46,357 nt of DNA from Streptomyces chryseus (GCF_014650755.1 NZ_BMVO01000033.1:1-46357), one strand, 5' to 3'; shown: positions 16,639-24,358, numbered from the stretch's first letter. Notes: a model not told the origin generated them from the letters alone. Program-made: numbers and translations.

Positions 16639-17888
16639 CCAGGCCGGCGATCCCGCCCTTCACGGCGGCCGTGACCGGCCTCGGCCTGGTCACAGCGGCC
16701 GGGGTGGGCGTCGACGAGACGTGGCGAAACGTCACGCGGGGCGAGGTCCGCCCCGCCTCCGTGGGGACGCGCGAGGAACTGCGCGACCTGCCCTGCGACT
16801 TCATGTACGCCGTCCCCGCCGAGGACCTCGACACGGCGCGGGTCCTCGGCGTGGCGACGCAGCGCCTGATGGACCGTTTCGCCCAACTCGCCGTACTGGC
16901 AGCGCGAGAGGCGGTGGCGGACGCCGGACTCGACCCCTCCGTCTGGGACAGCGGCCGGGTCGCGGTCGTCATCGGCTCCGCCCACGGCGGACTCCCCTTC
17001 TACGACGAGCAGCACACCGCACTGACCACCAAGGGCCCGCGCCGCGTCTCCCCGAAGCTCGCCCCGCTGACCGTCGTCAACAGCGCCGCCAGCAGTGTCT
17101 GCATGGACCTGGGCGCCCGCGGCCCGAGCCAGGCGGTGTCCACCGCCTGCTCGTCGGGCACGGTGGCGATCGGCACCGCGCACCAGATGCTGCGCACGGG
17201 CGCCTGCGACATCGTCGTCGCCGGCGGCGCCGAGTCCGTGTGCTCGCGGCTGCTGATCGCCAGCGCCTGCCAGATGCGGGCGGTGTCGACCCGCCGCGAC
17301 GACCCGGCCGCGGCCTGCCGCCCGTTCGACGCGGACCGCGACGGTTTCGTGGTCGGCGAGGGTTCCGGCCTGCTCGTCATGGAACGACCCGAGCACGCCA
17401 GGGCGCGGGGCGCCCGGATCAGGGCGCACATCGCCGGTTACGGCGCGTCCAGCGACGCGTACTCCGCCGTCGCCCCCGACCCGGAGGGCAAGGGCATCGA
17501 GAGCGCGCTGCGCACGGCGCTCACGGACGCGGGCGTCGCCCCGTCCGACGTCGGCCACGTCAACGCGCACGGCACATCCACCGTGTTCAACGACCTCATC
17601 GAGGCGACCATGCTGCACCGGCTGCTGGGCGCGGACCCGCTCGTCACGTCGACCAAGGCCATGACGGGCCACACCCTGGGCGCGGCCGGCGGTATCGAGA
17701 CCGTGCTGACGGTGCTCGCCCTGGAGCACCAGCTGGTGCCCCCCACGGCCAATCTGGACGCGCTCGACCCGCGCATCCCGGTCGAGGTCGTCGCCAAGGC
17801 CGCGCGCCCCGCCGCGTTCGACTGCGCGGTCAAGACGTCGCTCGGCTTCGGCGGCCACAACGCCGCGCTCGTCCTCACCCGCGGCTGA
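16635..17888 (+). CDS. beta-ketoacyl-ACP synthase (FabF/KAS II-like)
   Basis: This 417-residue thiolase-fold condensing enzyme keeps the full Cys-His-His triad: C172 in VSTACSSG, H312 in NAHGTST and H346 in KAMTGHTLGAAGG. It therefore has the residues expected of an active synthase rather than a chain-length factor, which lacks the cysteine. A conserved GFGGHNAAL end is present. It should perform decarboxylative condensation on the carrier protein encoded just upstream. The carrier overlaps its start, and an alpha/beta hydrolase follows about 42 bp downstream. No ketoreductase, dehydratase, acyltransferase or second KAS subunit is in this cluster, so the product cannot be predicted. Confidence 0.92.
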   Translation: MTRPAIPPFTAAVTGLGLVTAAGVGVDETWRNVTRGEVRPASVGTREELRDLPCDFMYAVPAEDLDTARVLGVATQRLMDRFAQLAVLAAREAVADAGLDPSVWDSGRVAVVIGSAHGGLPFYDEQHTALTTKGPRRVSPKLAPLTVVNSAASSVCMDLGARGPSQAVSTACSSGTVAIGTAHQMLRTGACDIVVAGGAESVCSRLLIASACQMRAVSTRRDDPAAACRPFDADRDGFVVGEGSGLLVMERPEHARARGARIRAHIAGYGASSDAYSAVAPDPEGKGIESALRTALTDAGVAPSDVGHVNAHGTSTVFNDLIEATMLHRLLGADPLVTSTKAMTGHTLGAAGGIETVLTVLALEHQLVPPTANLDALDPRIPVEVVAKAARPAAFDCAVKTSLGFGGHNAALVLTRG

Positions 17889-17929
17889 CGGGGCCCGGCC
17901 GCCACCCCCTGCCGAGAAGGAGCTGAAGC

Positions 17930-18862
17930 ATGCCCGAGGAAACCGTTCGCTCGCTGTCGGTGGACGGGCTGCGCTACTCCTACCGCGTGCTGCACCGCAC
18001 GGGCCCGGCCGCCGGCGAGGCGACCGGCTCACCCGCCACACAGGTCACCGAACCGGTGCTGGTCCTCGGCGGCGCGCTCCAGGGCATGCTCGGCTGGCCC
18101 CAGATGGACGGCCGCCTCGGCCCGGTGACGAGCGTCGTGACCGCCGACCTGCCCGGCATGGGCAGCGCCGCGCCCCTGCCGCCGGGCCCCAGCGCGGACC
18201 TCCTGTGCGCCGCCGTCACCCGGATCATCGACGACCTCGACGTACCGCGCGTCAACCTCTTCGGCTTCTCGTACGGCGCCGCGCTCGCGTTCCGCTGCGC
18301 CCAGCGCAACCCGGGCCGCATCGCCCGCCTCCTCCTCGGCGGCGTCCCCGCGCACATCTCACCAGCCCAGCGGGCGCACTGGCGCAGCGCCACCGACCGG
18401 CTCGCCGCCGGGGACCGGGACGGCTTCGCGACGCTGGTGACCGAGGCGCTGATGTGTCTCGACCCGGACCGGTACGTCGCGCGCCGCGACCTCGCCTACC
18501 GCTACGTCAGGCGGACGATGCTGCACGCGGTCGAGCACTCCCCGCACGCCGCGGACTCCGTGCACCGCTCCCTCGGCGACCGGCCGGACTTCTCGGGGGG
18601 CCTGTCCGGCGTACCGGCGCTGGTCTTCACCGGGGAGCACGACACGGTGACATCGGCGGAGCGCCAGCGAGCCTTCGCCGCGACCATCCGGGGCTGCCGC
18701 TTCACCACGATCCGGGACGCCGACCACTGGGTCGTGCTCGAAAAGGCGGACGAGGTCGCCGACTTGGCCTTGCGATTCTTCACCGACCGCCCGCTGGAGC
18801 CCGCCGGCTACCTGAGGTCGGTGCCGCACCAGGAGCGCGCGGCGGACCGCAGCACGGCCTGA
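17930..18862 (+). CDS. alpha/beta-fold hydrolase
   Basis: The 310-residue protein has the alpha/beta hydrolase fold. The nucleophile elbow is GFSYGAA (serine at about residue 114). A later acid-bearing strand (LVFTGEHDTV) and the C-terminal histidine in DADHWVVLEKADEV complete the triad. In this context a type II thioesterase or lactone/ester-forming role on the carrier-bound chain is plausible. The sequence is also compatible with a simple esterase. It follows the carrier and ketosynthase genes with an AGAAGGAG ribosome-binding site, consistent with one operon. Confidence 0.88.
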   Translation: MPEETVRSLSVDGLRYSYRVLHRTGPAAGEATGSPATQVTEPVLVLGGALQGMLGWPQMDGRLGPVTSVVTADLPGMGSAAPLPPGPSADLLCAAVTRIIDDLDVPRVNLFGFSYGAALAFRCAQRNPGRIARLLLGGVPAHISPAQRAHWRSATDRLAAGDRDGFATLVTEALMCLDPDRYVARRDLAYRYVRRTMLHAVEHSPHAADSVHRSLGDRPDFSGGLSGVPALVFTGEHDTVTSAERQRAFAATIRGCRFTTIRDADHWVVLEKADEVADLALRFFTDRPLEPAGYLRSVPHQERAADRSTA

Positions 18863-18958
18863 GCGGTCACTCCCGCGGCGCCCTGCCGTGCCCCGGGCTT
18901 CGCCCGGGCCCCCGGGAACGTGCCCGTGACCTGTACGGAGCTGGACCGTTGGCAGGGC

Positions 18959-19162
18959 ATGAAGACACGAAGCGCAGCCGCCGCGGCCACCGCCGCCGCG
19001 GCGTTCGCGGCCGGTCTGGCGGCGGCCCTCGCGGTCCCGGCCCCGCTTGCCCTGGCCGCCCCGCCGGACCGGACCGACCGGCCGGCGTCGCCGCTGCCGA
19101 TCGACCTTCCGGACGTGAGCGAGGAGAGCTTCAAGGGCCTCGACAAGGCGCTCCAGTACTGA
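18959..19162 (+). CDS. small secreted protein
   Basis: A 67-residue product has a strong signal peptide: a short basic start (MKTR), then a long Ala-rich hydrophobic core to about residue 38, ending near ALAAPP. The mature part (about 30 residues) is Pro/Asp-rich and ends in a short amphipathic stretch (SEESFKGLDKAL). No homology is recognised. It lies just before another secreted protein on the same strand. The ribosome-binding site is only weak (GGCAGGGC), so translation is less certain than for its neighbours. Confidence 0.6.
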   Translation: MKTRSAAAAATAAAAFAAGLAAALAVPAPLALAAPPDRTDRPASPLPIDLPDVSEESFKGLDKALQY

Positions 19163-19250
19163 CACAGCGTGCGGGAAAAGTTGCGGAGGGTGGCAGCCGG
19201 TTGCACGGTGGCGTTGTCCCCTCTCCGACCTCTCACGTAAGGACATCCCC

Positions 19251-19910
19251 ATGCGCATCTCCCGAACCGCCGGACTCGTCGTCTCCTCCGTGGCGTGCGG
19301 GGTACTGGCGTTCGGCTCGGCCGGGGGCGCGATAGCCGCCCCGGCGACGCCTCCGCTCGCCGCCGAGAGTCCCACCGACAGCATCGCCGCGGAGGACGCG
19401 CTGCCCGGCGCCGACAAGCTCACCCCGCAGGTGAAGCTGCTGAGCGAGATCGCCGGTGTGCTCAAGCCCGTCACCGAGCTCCTCGACGCGGTCATCGCCG
19501 GCGGCGGCAAGCTGCCGGCCGCCGAGGTCGCCCAGCACACGAAGGCGGTCGAAGAGGCCCTGAAGGGCCTTCCGAAGTCCCCCGGCACCGCCCTCGAAGT
19601 CCCCGCTTCCCCGTCCCCCGACCTGCCGTCGGTGGCGGCTCCCCGGGCCGTCGACGCGGGCCTGGAGCTGAAGGCGAAGGCGGTCGTCGACCTGCGGGCC
19701 AAGGTCGACGCGCTGCTGAAGGCGGCTCAGAAGGGCGACGCGGCGAAGGTGACCGAGGCGGTCACCGCCACCATCACCGCGACCCTCAACGTGGTCGTCA
19801 GCGTCGTGGTCGGCGGCGGACTGCCGGCCCCGAACCTCGAAGGACTGCCCGCGCTGCCGAAGGTCCCCGGCGCCGCCGAAGCTCCCAAGGTGCCCGGCTC
19901 GCCCGTCTGA
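19251..19910 (+). CDS. secreted helical protein of unknown function
   Basis: The 219-residue protein starts MRISRTAGLVVSSVACGVLAF, with an Ala-rich signal peptide cut near residue 30 (GGAIAAPATP). The mature part is helical: a first domain (about residues 55-110, KLLSEIAGVLKPVTELLDAV...) is separated by a Pro-rich linker from a second (about 135-195, LKAKAVVDLRAKVDALLKAAQKGDAAKVTEAVTATITATLNV). Long heptad-like helices suggest a coiled or bundle fold. AAGGACA precedes the start. It is directly upstream of the chaplin genes on the same strand, so a surface role is inferred from context. Confidence 0.75.
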   Translation: MRISRTAGLVVSSVACGVLAFGSAGGAIAAPATPPLAAESPTDSIAAEDALPGADKLTPQVKLLSEIAGVLKPVTELLDAVIAGGGKLPAAEVAQHTKAVEEALKGLPKSPGTALEVPASPSPDLPSVAAPRAVDAGLELKAKAVVDLRAKVDALLKAAQKGDAAKVTEAVTATITATLNVVVSVVVGGGLPAPNLEGLPALPKVPGAAEAPKVPGSPV

Positions 19911-20175
19911 CGCCCGGCACGCACCGCCGATTCCCGGTTCTCCCTGTTGGGGAGGCCGGGCAGTGGCGTGCGGACGCCAATTCACGCCCCTGCGCGCCGA
20001 AATGAAGGTTAGGGCGTTCGGGTGACGGTGGATAGATAGCTTCTTTTATGGAGTTTCCTCGGTGGAACCGGATCGTTACCGATGTCGACGGCGACGCTAC
20101 GGGCGTGAAGAAACAGACTCGTGCAGCGCGAAGGACGTGGCTGTGTAGGGTGTCGCCGCCGGAAAGGTTCTTAAA

Positions 20176-20409
20176 GTGAAGTACATGAAGAGCGCCGCAT
20201 TCGTCGCCGGCTCGCTCCTGGCCGTCGGTGTCGCCTCCCCGGCCATCGCCGACTCCGGGGCGAACAGTGACGTCAAGGGCAACCCGGGCTTCATTTCCGG
20301 CAACAACGTGCAGGTTCCGGTTCACGTCCCGGTGAACGTCTGCGGCAACACCGTGAACTTCGTCGCGCTTCTGAACCCGGCCTTCGGCAACAAGTGCATC
20401 AACAAGTAG
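20176..20409 (+). CDS. short chaplin
   Basis: This 77-residue secreted protein is a chaplin, one of the small hydrophobic amyloid-forming coat proteins of streptomycete aerial hyphae and spores. A signal peptide (about 1-26, ending AIA-DSGA) precedes one chaplin domain. The domain has the diagnostic GNPGFISGNNVQVPVHVPVNVCGN (about 35-58) and the matching second cysteine in FGNKC. The two cysteines should form a disulphide, as in ChpD/F/G/H-type short chaplins. The start is GTG 20176, after GGAAAGG eight bases upstream. A hairpin terminator follows. Confidence 0.95.
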   Translation: MKYMKSAAFVAGSLLAVGVASPAIADSGANSDVKGNPGFISGNNVQVPVHVPVNVCGNTVNFVALLNPAFGNKCINK

Positions 20410-20440
20410 TTCCCCGTCCGAACCGCTAGATGTTCGGTCA

Positions 20441-20483
20441 CAGTTGGCCCCTCAGTGCACGCCATGCGCTCGGGGGCCAACTG
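20441..20483 (+). terminator. hairpin after the short chaplin
   Basis: CAGTTGGCCCC (20441-20451) pairs perfectly with GGGGCCAACTG (20473-20483), an 11-bp stem located before the long chaplin gene. Confidence 0.7.
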
Positions 20484-20547
20484 AACCTCCCTCATCGCGT
20501 GTGAGCAATCGGCTCATCCGCAGGTATGAAAGACAGGGAACGGCAAA

Positions 20548-21414
20548 GTGCGACAGGTTTTGAGCAGAAGTGTGTTCGCCGCGGCGGCCGCTTCCGGGCT
20601 CCTCGCCATGTCCGGAGGCACCGCAGCGGCGGACTCCGGGGCCGATGGGGAGACCTCCAACTCGCCGGGCGCTGTGTCCGGCAACAACGTTCAGGCGCCC
20701 GTACACGTTCCGGTGAACGCGTGCGGCAACACCATCAACATCATCGCGCTCCTGAACCCGGCCTTCGGCAACGAGTGCGTCAACGGCGAGTCGAAGAAGC
20801 CGCACAAGCCGTCCGGGCCCGGTCACAACGAGCCCGGCCACGGCGGCCCCGGCCACGGAAACCCCCCTGGTGAGGGCTCCGGCCACCCCGGCGGTGACTA
20901 CCCCGGCGACGAGGGACCCGACGGCGGGCACCCGGGCGGCGGGCACCCCGGCAACGAAGACCCCGGTCACGAAGACCCCGGTCACGAGAACCCGGGGAAC
21001 GAGAACCCCGGTCACGAGAACCCGGGGAACGAGAACCCCGGTGGGCACCCGGGCGGTGAGCCGCCGCGTCACGAGCCGCCGCACCAGGAGCACCCCGGTG
21101 ACGAGCCGTGCGAGGAGCACCCCGGCGAGGAGCCCCCGGCCGAGGAGCCCCCGGGTCACACGCCGCCCGGCAACCCGCCGGCCGAGAAGCCCCCGGTGAA
21201 GGAGCTGCCGGCCGAGGAGCCGTCCGTCAACAAGCCGCCGGTGGAGGAGCCCCAGGCCCACGAGCCGCCCACGCAGGTGCTGCCCGCCGCGCAGGAGGCC
21301 TCCAGCCTGGCCGACACGGGCGCCGGCGAGGTCGGAGCCGCCGCCGCGCTCAGCGCCGCGCTGCTCGGCGGCGGTGTGCTGATGTTCCGCCGCAAGGCGT
21401 CCGCGCAGGTCTGA
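20548..21414 (+). CDS. sortase-type chaplin with one chaplin domain and a repeat stalk
   Basis: The 288-residue precursor has a signal peptide (about 1-28) and one full chaplin domain (about 29-76). The domain has NSPGAVSGNNVQAPVHVPVNACGN and a second cysteine in FGNECVN. A long hydrophilic Pro/Gly/His/Glu stalk (about 78-250) follows, built from units such as NPGHENPGNE. The end is a cell-wall sorting signal: LADTG at 254-258, a hydrophobic span, then the RRKA tail, consistent with a class E sortase (LAxTG). Known anchored chaplins normally carry two chaplin domains, so the single domain plus long stalk is unusual. The start is GTG 20548 with an AGGGAA ribosome-binding site. Confidence 0.93.
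   Translation: MRQVLSRSVFAAAAASGLLAMSGGTAAADSGADGETSNSPGAVSGNNVQAPVHVPVNACGNTINIIALLNPAFGNECVNGESKKPHKPSGPGHNEPGHGGPGHGNPPGEGSGHPGGDYPGDEGPDGGHPGGGHPGNEDPGHEDPGHENPGNENPGHENPGNENPGGHPGGEPPRHEPPHQEHPGDEPCEEHPGEEPPAEEPPGHTPPGNPPAEKPPVKELPAEEPSVNKPPVEEPQAHEPPTQVLPAAQEASSLADTGAGEVGAAAALSAALLGGGVLMFRRKASAQV
20981..21040 (+). repeat. 30-bp tandem direct repeat inside the chaplin stalk
   Basis: The unit at 20981-21010 is repeated without change at 21011-21040. Each copy encodes ten stalk residues. Thirty bases keep the frame, so copy-number change would alter stalk length only. Confidence 0.9.
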
Positions 21415-21433
21415 TTCACAGGACGCACAGCAC

Positions 21434-21465
21434 GATGGAGCGGGTTCTCCGGAACCCGCTCCATC
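21434..21465 (+). terminator. hairpin after the long chaplin
   Basis: GATGGAGCGGGTTC and GAACCCGCTCCATC form a perfect 14-bp stem with a four-base loop, 20 bp past the stop. Confidence 0.85.
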
Positions 21466-21658
21466 CGTGTGTCCGGGCGCCTCCCGGCCGTAACGCGGTC
21501 TCCGCATCCGAGTGAATCGGCAAGAAACGGCGTAGGCTGTCAGTTTCTCACCGTCCTGGCCTTCGTTAGTCCTGGTGTAAGTGACATGGAACAGCAGCGT
21601 CGGAATGTCACGGGATTCGTAGTTCGCGGATACGCCAGCACGAAGAGGGATTACTGGA

Positions 21659-21982
21659 ATGAAGTACATGAAGGCCGCCTCGTCCATTGCCGTCTCGATG
21701 ATGGCCGCGGGAGCGGCCGCGGCCGCCGCGTCTCCGGCAGCGGCAGCGGCCGCCGACTACCAGGCGATGAGCCTGAACGGCGGCGTGCAGCAGCTGACCG
21801 ACGCCCTGAACACCCACCAGCCCGTGGACACCACCGTCCAGCCCCTCCTGCACACCGCGACCGACACCGCGCAGGCGGTCAACGAGGCCAGGAACGGTGA
21901 CCCCTCGAAGCTGCTCGGCAACGCGCAGGAGACCGCCAAGATGACGACCCCGATGCTCGGCGGCGTGCCGCTCGGGGGCTGA
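21659..21982 (+). CDS. small secreted protein embedded between chaplin and rodlin genes
   Basis: A 107-residue secreted protein begins MKYMKAASSIAVSMMAAGAA, a leader nearly identical in style to the short chaplin (MKYMKSAAF). Cleavage is expected near residue 32, inside an Ala run. The mature part (about 75 residues) lacks cysteine and shows helical or amphipathic runs (GGVQQLTDALNTHQPVDTTVQPLLHTATDTAQAVNEA) with a Gly-rich end (GGVPLGG). I do not recognise a named family. Its position between chaplins and rodlins, and its own terminator, suggest a coat or surface role. The ribosome-binding site is GAGGGATT. Confidence 0.75.
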   Translation: MKYMKAASSIAVSMMAAGAAAAAASPAAAAAADYQAMSLNGGVQQLTDALNTHQPVDTTVQPLLHTATDTAQAVNEARNGDPSKLLGNAQETAKMTTPMLGGVPLGG

Positions 21983-22008
21983 CGCCCACCTCCCGCGCTC
22001 CTCGCGCG

Positions 22009-22062
22009 ACGCAGGAAGGCCGGTGCGTACACCAGACGGTGTGCGCACCGGCCTTCCTGCGT
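22009..22062 (+). terminator. long hairpin after the 107-residue secreted protein
   Basis: The stem is about 25 bp with one wobble-type mismatch, with arms 22009-22033 and 22038-22062 around a four-base loop. It ends the rightward unit before the leftward rodlin. Confidence 0.85.
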
Positions 22063-22143
22063 GTACGGGATGTGCACGCGGGTGTACGGCGCTGTGCGGG
22101 CCCGGGTCGGTCGTCGGTGCGCGCCGGGCGTGCGGGGGCACAG

Positions 22144-22177
22144 CAGTGCGCCCCTGACGACGGTCAGGGGCGCACTG
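22144..22177 (-). terminator. hairpin after the leftward rodlin
   Basis: CAGTGCGCCCCTGAC (22144-22158) and GTCAGGGGCGCACTG (22163-22177) form a perfect 15-bp stem, 22 bp past the rodlin stop. Confidence 0.85.
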
Positions 22178-22198
22178 GTGGTCAGGCGGCGATCAGCG

Positions 22199-22594
22199 TC
22201 ACTCGTTCGACGCGCCGTTGCCCGCGATGGCGTTGTCCAGCAGGTGCGACAGGGTCTCGTCACCCTTGTTCTGGGTGGAGTTCTCGACGCACTGCTGGTT
22301 CTGCGGGTTGGACAGGATGTCCTGGACGCCGACGTTGACGCCGCCGACCACGTTCTGGATGTTCTTGATCGGGACGGCGAGACACGGCTTGTTGAACGAG
22401 CCCTGGATGATGGACAGCTGCGGGCTCTGCTTGCCCTTCGTGATGGAGTTGCCGTACTTCTGCACCGATCCGTTGCCGCTGGCGTTCGCGGTGGTGTGGT
22501 CGTCCACGGCGGCGATCGCCTGACCGGCTCCGGCAGCGCCGAACCCGACTACAGAGGCAGCGACCGCGGCCGTGGCCATCATCTTCTTGAGCAT
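22199..22594 (-). CDS. rdlA: rodlin (chaplin-side, RdlA-like)
   Basis: This 131-residue secreted protein is a rodlin, one of the proteins that arrange chaplin fibrils into the rodlet layer on aerial hyphae. A signal peptide (about 1-28) is followed by the conserved body. Landmarks are GNSITKGKQSPQLSIIQGSFNKPC (about 48-71) and the almost invariant NPQNQQCVENSTQ segment (about 96-108), so two cysteines are present. The start is ATG 22594. It is divergent from a second rodlin, the arrangement known from S. coelicolor rdlA/rdlB. The symbol rests on the side facing the chaplins. Its promoter candidate is listed separately. Confidence 0.93.
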   Translation of the reverse strand: MLKKMMATAAVAASVVGFGAAGAGQAIAAVDDHTTANASGNGSVQKYGNSITKGKQSPQLSIIQGSFNKPCLAVPIKNIQNVVGGVNVGVQDILSNPQNQQCVENSTQNKGDETLSHLLDNAIAGNGASNE

Positions 22595-22637
22595 TTGGTT
22601 TCCTTGTTAGTCCGGTACTCAGGGTTCTGCGTCAGGC

Positions 22638-22665
22638 TCAACTTTCGTTAAGAGGATTGGTTGCG
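22638..22665 (-). promoter_or_regulatory. candidate sigma-BldN-like promoter of the leftward rodlin
   Basis: On the minus strand CGCAAC (22665-22660), a 16-bp spacer and AGTTGA (22643-22638) resemble the CGTAAC-N16-CGTTGA form described for the developmental sigma factor BldN. A start site near 22631 would leave a leader of about 37 bases. Confidence 0.45.
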
Positions 22666-22732
22666 CCGATTCACTCGAATGGTATTTGCGGGCCTTCTGG
22701 CCCAATCCCGCACGGCCGAATGGGTGATGCAG

Positions 22733-22760
22733 GAGAACTAACCCATCGTTGCGGAGTTGG
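22733..22760 (+). promoter_or_regulatory. candidate promoter of the rightward rodlin
   Basis: GAGAAC (22733-22738), a 16-bp spacer and AGTTGG (22755-22760) mirror the opposite promoter (common pattern AAC-N16-AGTTG). The leader length, about 38 bases, is also the same. The fit to a BldN-type consensus is weaker. Confidence 0.35.
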
Positions 22761-22804
22761 TCAGTGAGCCTCACCTCGGGGTACGACATGGAAAGAGGAA
22801 AACA

Positions 22805-23200
22805 GTGATCAAGAAGGTCATGGCTACCGCTGCCGTCGCCGTCTCCGTCATGGGCCTCGGTGCCGCGGCCGCCCCGCAGGCAATGGCGGCCGCTGACGAC
22901 CAGGACACCCGCAATGCGAGCGGCAACGGGTCGAAGCAGATCTACGGCAACTCCGCCACGCACGGCGACATGAGCCCCCAGATGTCACTCATCCAGGGCT
23001 CGTTCAACAAGCCGTGTGTCGCCGTCCCGATCAAGAACATCCAGAACGTGTTCGGCCTCATCAACGTCGGCGTCCAGGACATCCTGTCCAACCCGCAGAA
23101 CCAGCAGTGCGTCGAGAACTCCACCCAGAACAAGGGTGACGAGACGCTCTCGCACGTCCTGGACAACCTGCTCGCGGCCAACGGCGCGGACAACAGCTGA
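22805..23200 (+). CDS. rdlB: rodlin (RdlB-like)
   Basis: The second rodlin, 131 residues from GTG 22805, has an AAGAGGAAA ribosome-binding site. It shares the leader (MIKKVMATAAV versus MLKKMMATAAV), the QGSFNKPC segment and the whole C-terminal region around NPQNQQCVENSTQNKGDETL with the divergent copy. The differences cluster in the mature N-terminal third. The pair looks like a tandem-inverted duplication kept under selection. The symbol is given by analogy with the S. coelicolor rdlA/rdlB pair. A very strong hairpin lies downstream. Confidence 0.93.
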   Translation: MIKKVMATAAVAVSVMGLGAAAAPQAMAAADDQDTRNASGNGSKQIYGNSATHGDMSPQMSLIQGSFNKPCVAVPIKNIQNVFGLINVGVQDILSNPQNQQCVENSTQNKGDETLSHVLDNLLAANGADNS

Positions 23201-23308
23201 CGCTCGTCGGCGACGGCCCGAGCCACCGCGCTCCCTCCTGCGCGGCGGTCCGGGCCGGGACCCGGCCGGGAGGCGACGGAGACCCCAGCCACTCCTTTCG
23301 CCCCTGGT

Positions 23309-23361
23309 CACAGCCTTCAGGCCCCGTAGATGGATCACCTCTACGGGGCCTGAAGGCTGTG
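23309..23361. terminator. perfect 22-bp hairpin, likely bidirectional terminator
   Basis: The arms at 23309-23330 and 23340-23361 are exact reverse complements with a nine-base loop. The hairpin lies between convergent genes, about 110 bp after the rodlin stop and 18 bp beyond the stop of the leftward hypothetical gene. Confidence 0.85.
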
Positions 23362-23379
23362 GGGTGCGGGGGCCGATGG

Positions 23380-23886
23380 TTACTTGCGCAGGGTCGTCAC
23401 CGGAATGACGCAGTGCGCCGAGGCGGCGAGTACGTCCTCGTCGGCGACGAACGCCTTGAGGGCCTCCGCCTCGACGGGGACGCCGGGCTTGCCCTCCGGC
23501 CACGGGCGGGTCGTGAAGATGAAGTGCACCTGCTTGCGCCGGAGGGCCGCCGCGATCCACTCCTCGGGCACGACGCTCTGGACCCGCAGGCTCGGCATCG
23601 TCAGGGACGCGCTGCCGCTCTCGACGAGCAGGCTGATCGGCTCTTTGGACTTGGAGGCGTCGGTGATGCCCGCGCCGACCGGCAGGCCGGTCTGTTCCAG
23701 CAGGAGGCGGACGGCCCGCTCACCGGCCTCGGGGCCGGCCGTTCCGTCACCGAGGGAATACGCGAGCAGGAACGCCATGTCGCGGCCGTCGTCAATATTC
23801 TCGCCCGACCATGCGATTACCGAGATGGTGCCCAAGTGGCTTTGTTCGACAGGTGTTTGAGCGGTTTCGGCTGTCTCTGAGGTCAT
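23380..23886 (-). CDS. hypothetical protein (DUF5949-like)
   Basis: A 168-residue soluble protein from ATG 23886 (MTSETAETAQ). Landmarks are ISVIAWSGENIDDGRDMAFLLAYSLGDG (about residues 21-50), a helical stretch VRLLLEQTGLPVGAGI and a C-terminal AFVADEDVLAASAHCVIP. It has no signal peptide or membrane segment. It looks like the streptomycete DUF5949 proteins; I am only moderately sure of that label, and the role is unknown. It lies next to the NmtR-like gene on the same strand. Confidence 0.7.
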   Translation of the reverse strand: MTSETAETAQTPVEQSHLGTISVIAWSGENIDDGRDMAFLLAYSLGDGTAGPEAGERAVRLLLEQTGLPVGAGITDASKSKEPISLLVESGSASLTMPSLRVQSVVPEEWIAAALRRKQVHFIFTTRPWPEGKPGVPVEAEALKAFVADEDVLAASAHCVIPVTTLRK

Positions 23887-23968
23887 ACAGCGGGACCCTA
23901 ATTGCCCGTAGTGGGTGCGCCCGCCCACAAGTCACCCGGTCGGCCTAATCCGCTTTCCGCAATACCCC

Positions 23969-24358
23969 TTACGAGGAAGGCCCTTCGGCCGTGCCCGGCC
24001 GCTCCTTCGAGGGGACGTCCCGGGCGCCGAGGCGCAAATGCTCGATGTGATAAACGGCTTCATCGAGAAGCTGGGCGACGTGATTGTCGTACAGGCTGTA
24101 GACAATGCGGCGGCCCTGCCGGACTCCCGTGACGAGGCTAAGCGCGCGCAGGAGCCGGAGTTGGTGGGAGACCGCCGACTGTTCCATCCGGACGGCTTCG
24201 GCCAGTTCCGTCACGCCGCACGGGCTCTGGCGCAGGCGCGTCAGGATCATCAGCCGGGACGGGGTGGCGAGGGCCTGGAGCGTGGCGGCGATGGTGGCGG
24301 CGGCGTCCGCGTCGAGATGACCCGTGGGTGTGGCGCGTTCGTCGACTCCGTGTCCCAT
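23969..24358 (-). CDS. nmtR: NmtR-like Ni/Co-sensing ArsR/SmtB repressor
   Basis: This 129-residue ArsR-fold repressor matches Mycobacterium tuberculosis NmtR closely. It begins MGHGV, so the Gly2-His3 N-terminal ligand is present, and the alpha5 metal residues D91, H93, H104 and H107 (DNHVAQLLDEAVYHIEH) fall at the same positions. The recognition helix region is AVRMEQSAVSHQLRLLRAL. Two C-terminal histidines of the mycobacterial protein are not retained (R at 109, none at 116). It should release DNA when Ni(II) or Co(II) is high. The ATG at 24358 sits about 115 bp from the start of a divergent P1B-4 ATPase gene, its likely target. Confidence 0.92.
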   Translation of the reverse strand: MGHGVDERATPTGHLDADAAATIAATLQALATPSRLMILTRLRQSPCGVTELAEAVRMEQSAVSHQLRLLRALSLVTGVRQGRRIVYSLYDNHVAQLLDEAVYHIEHLRLGARDVPSKERPGTAEGPSS

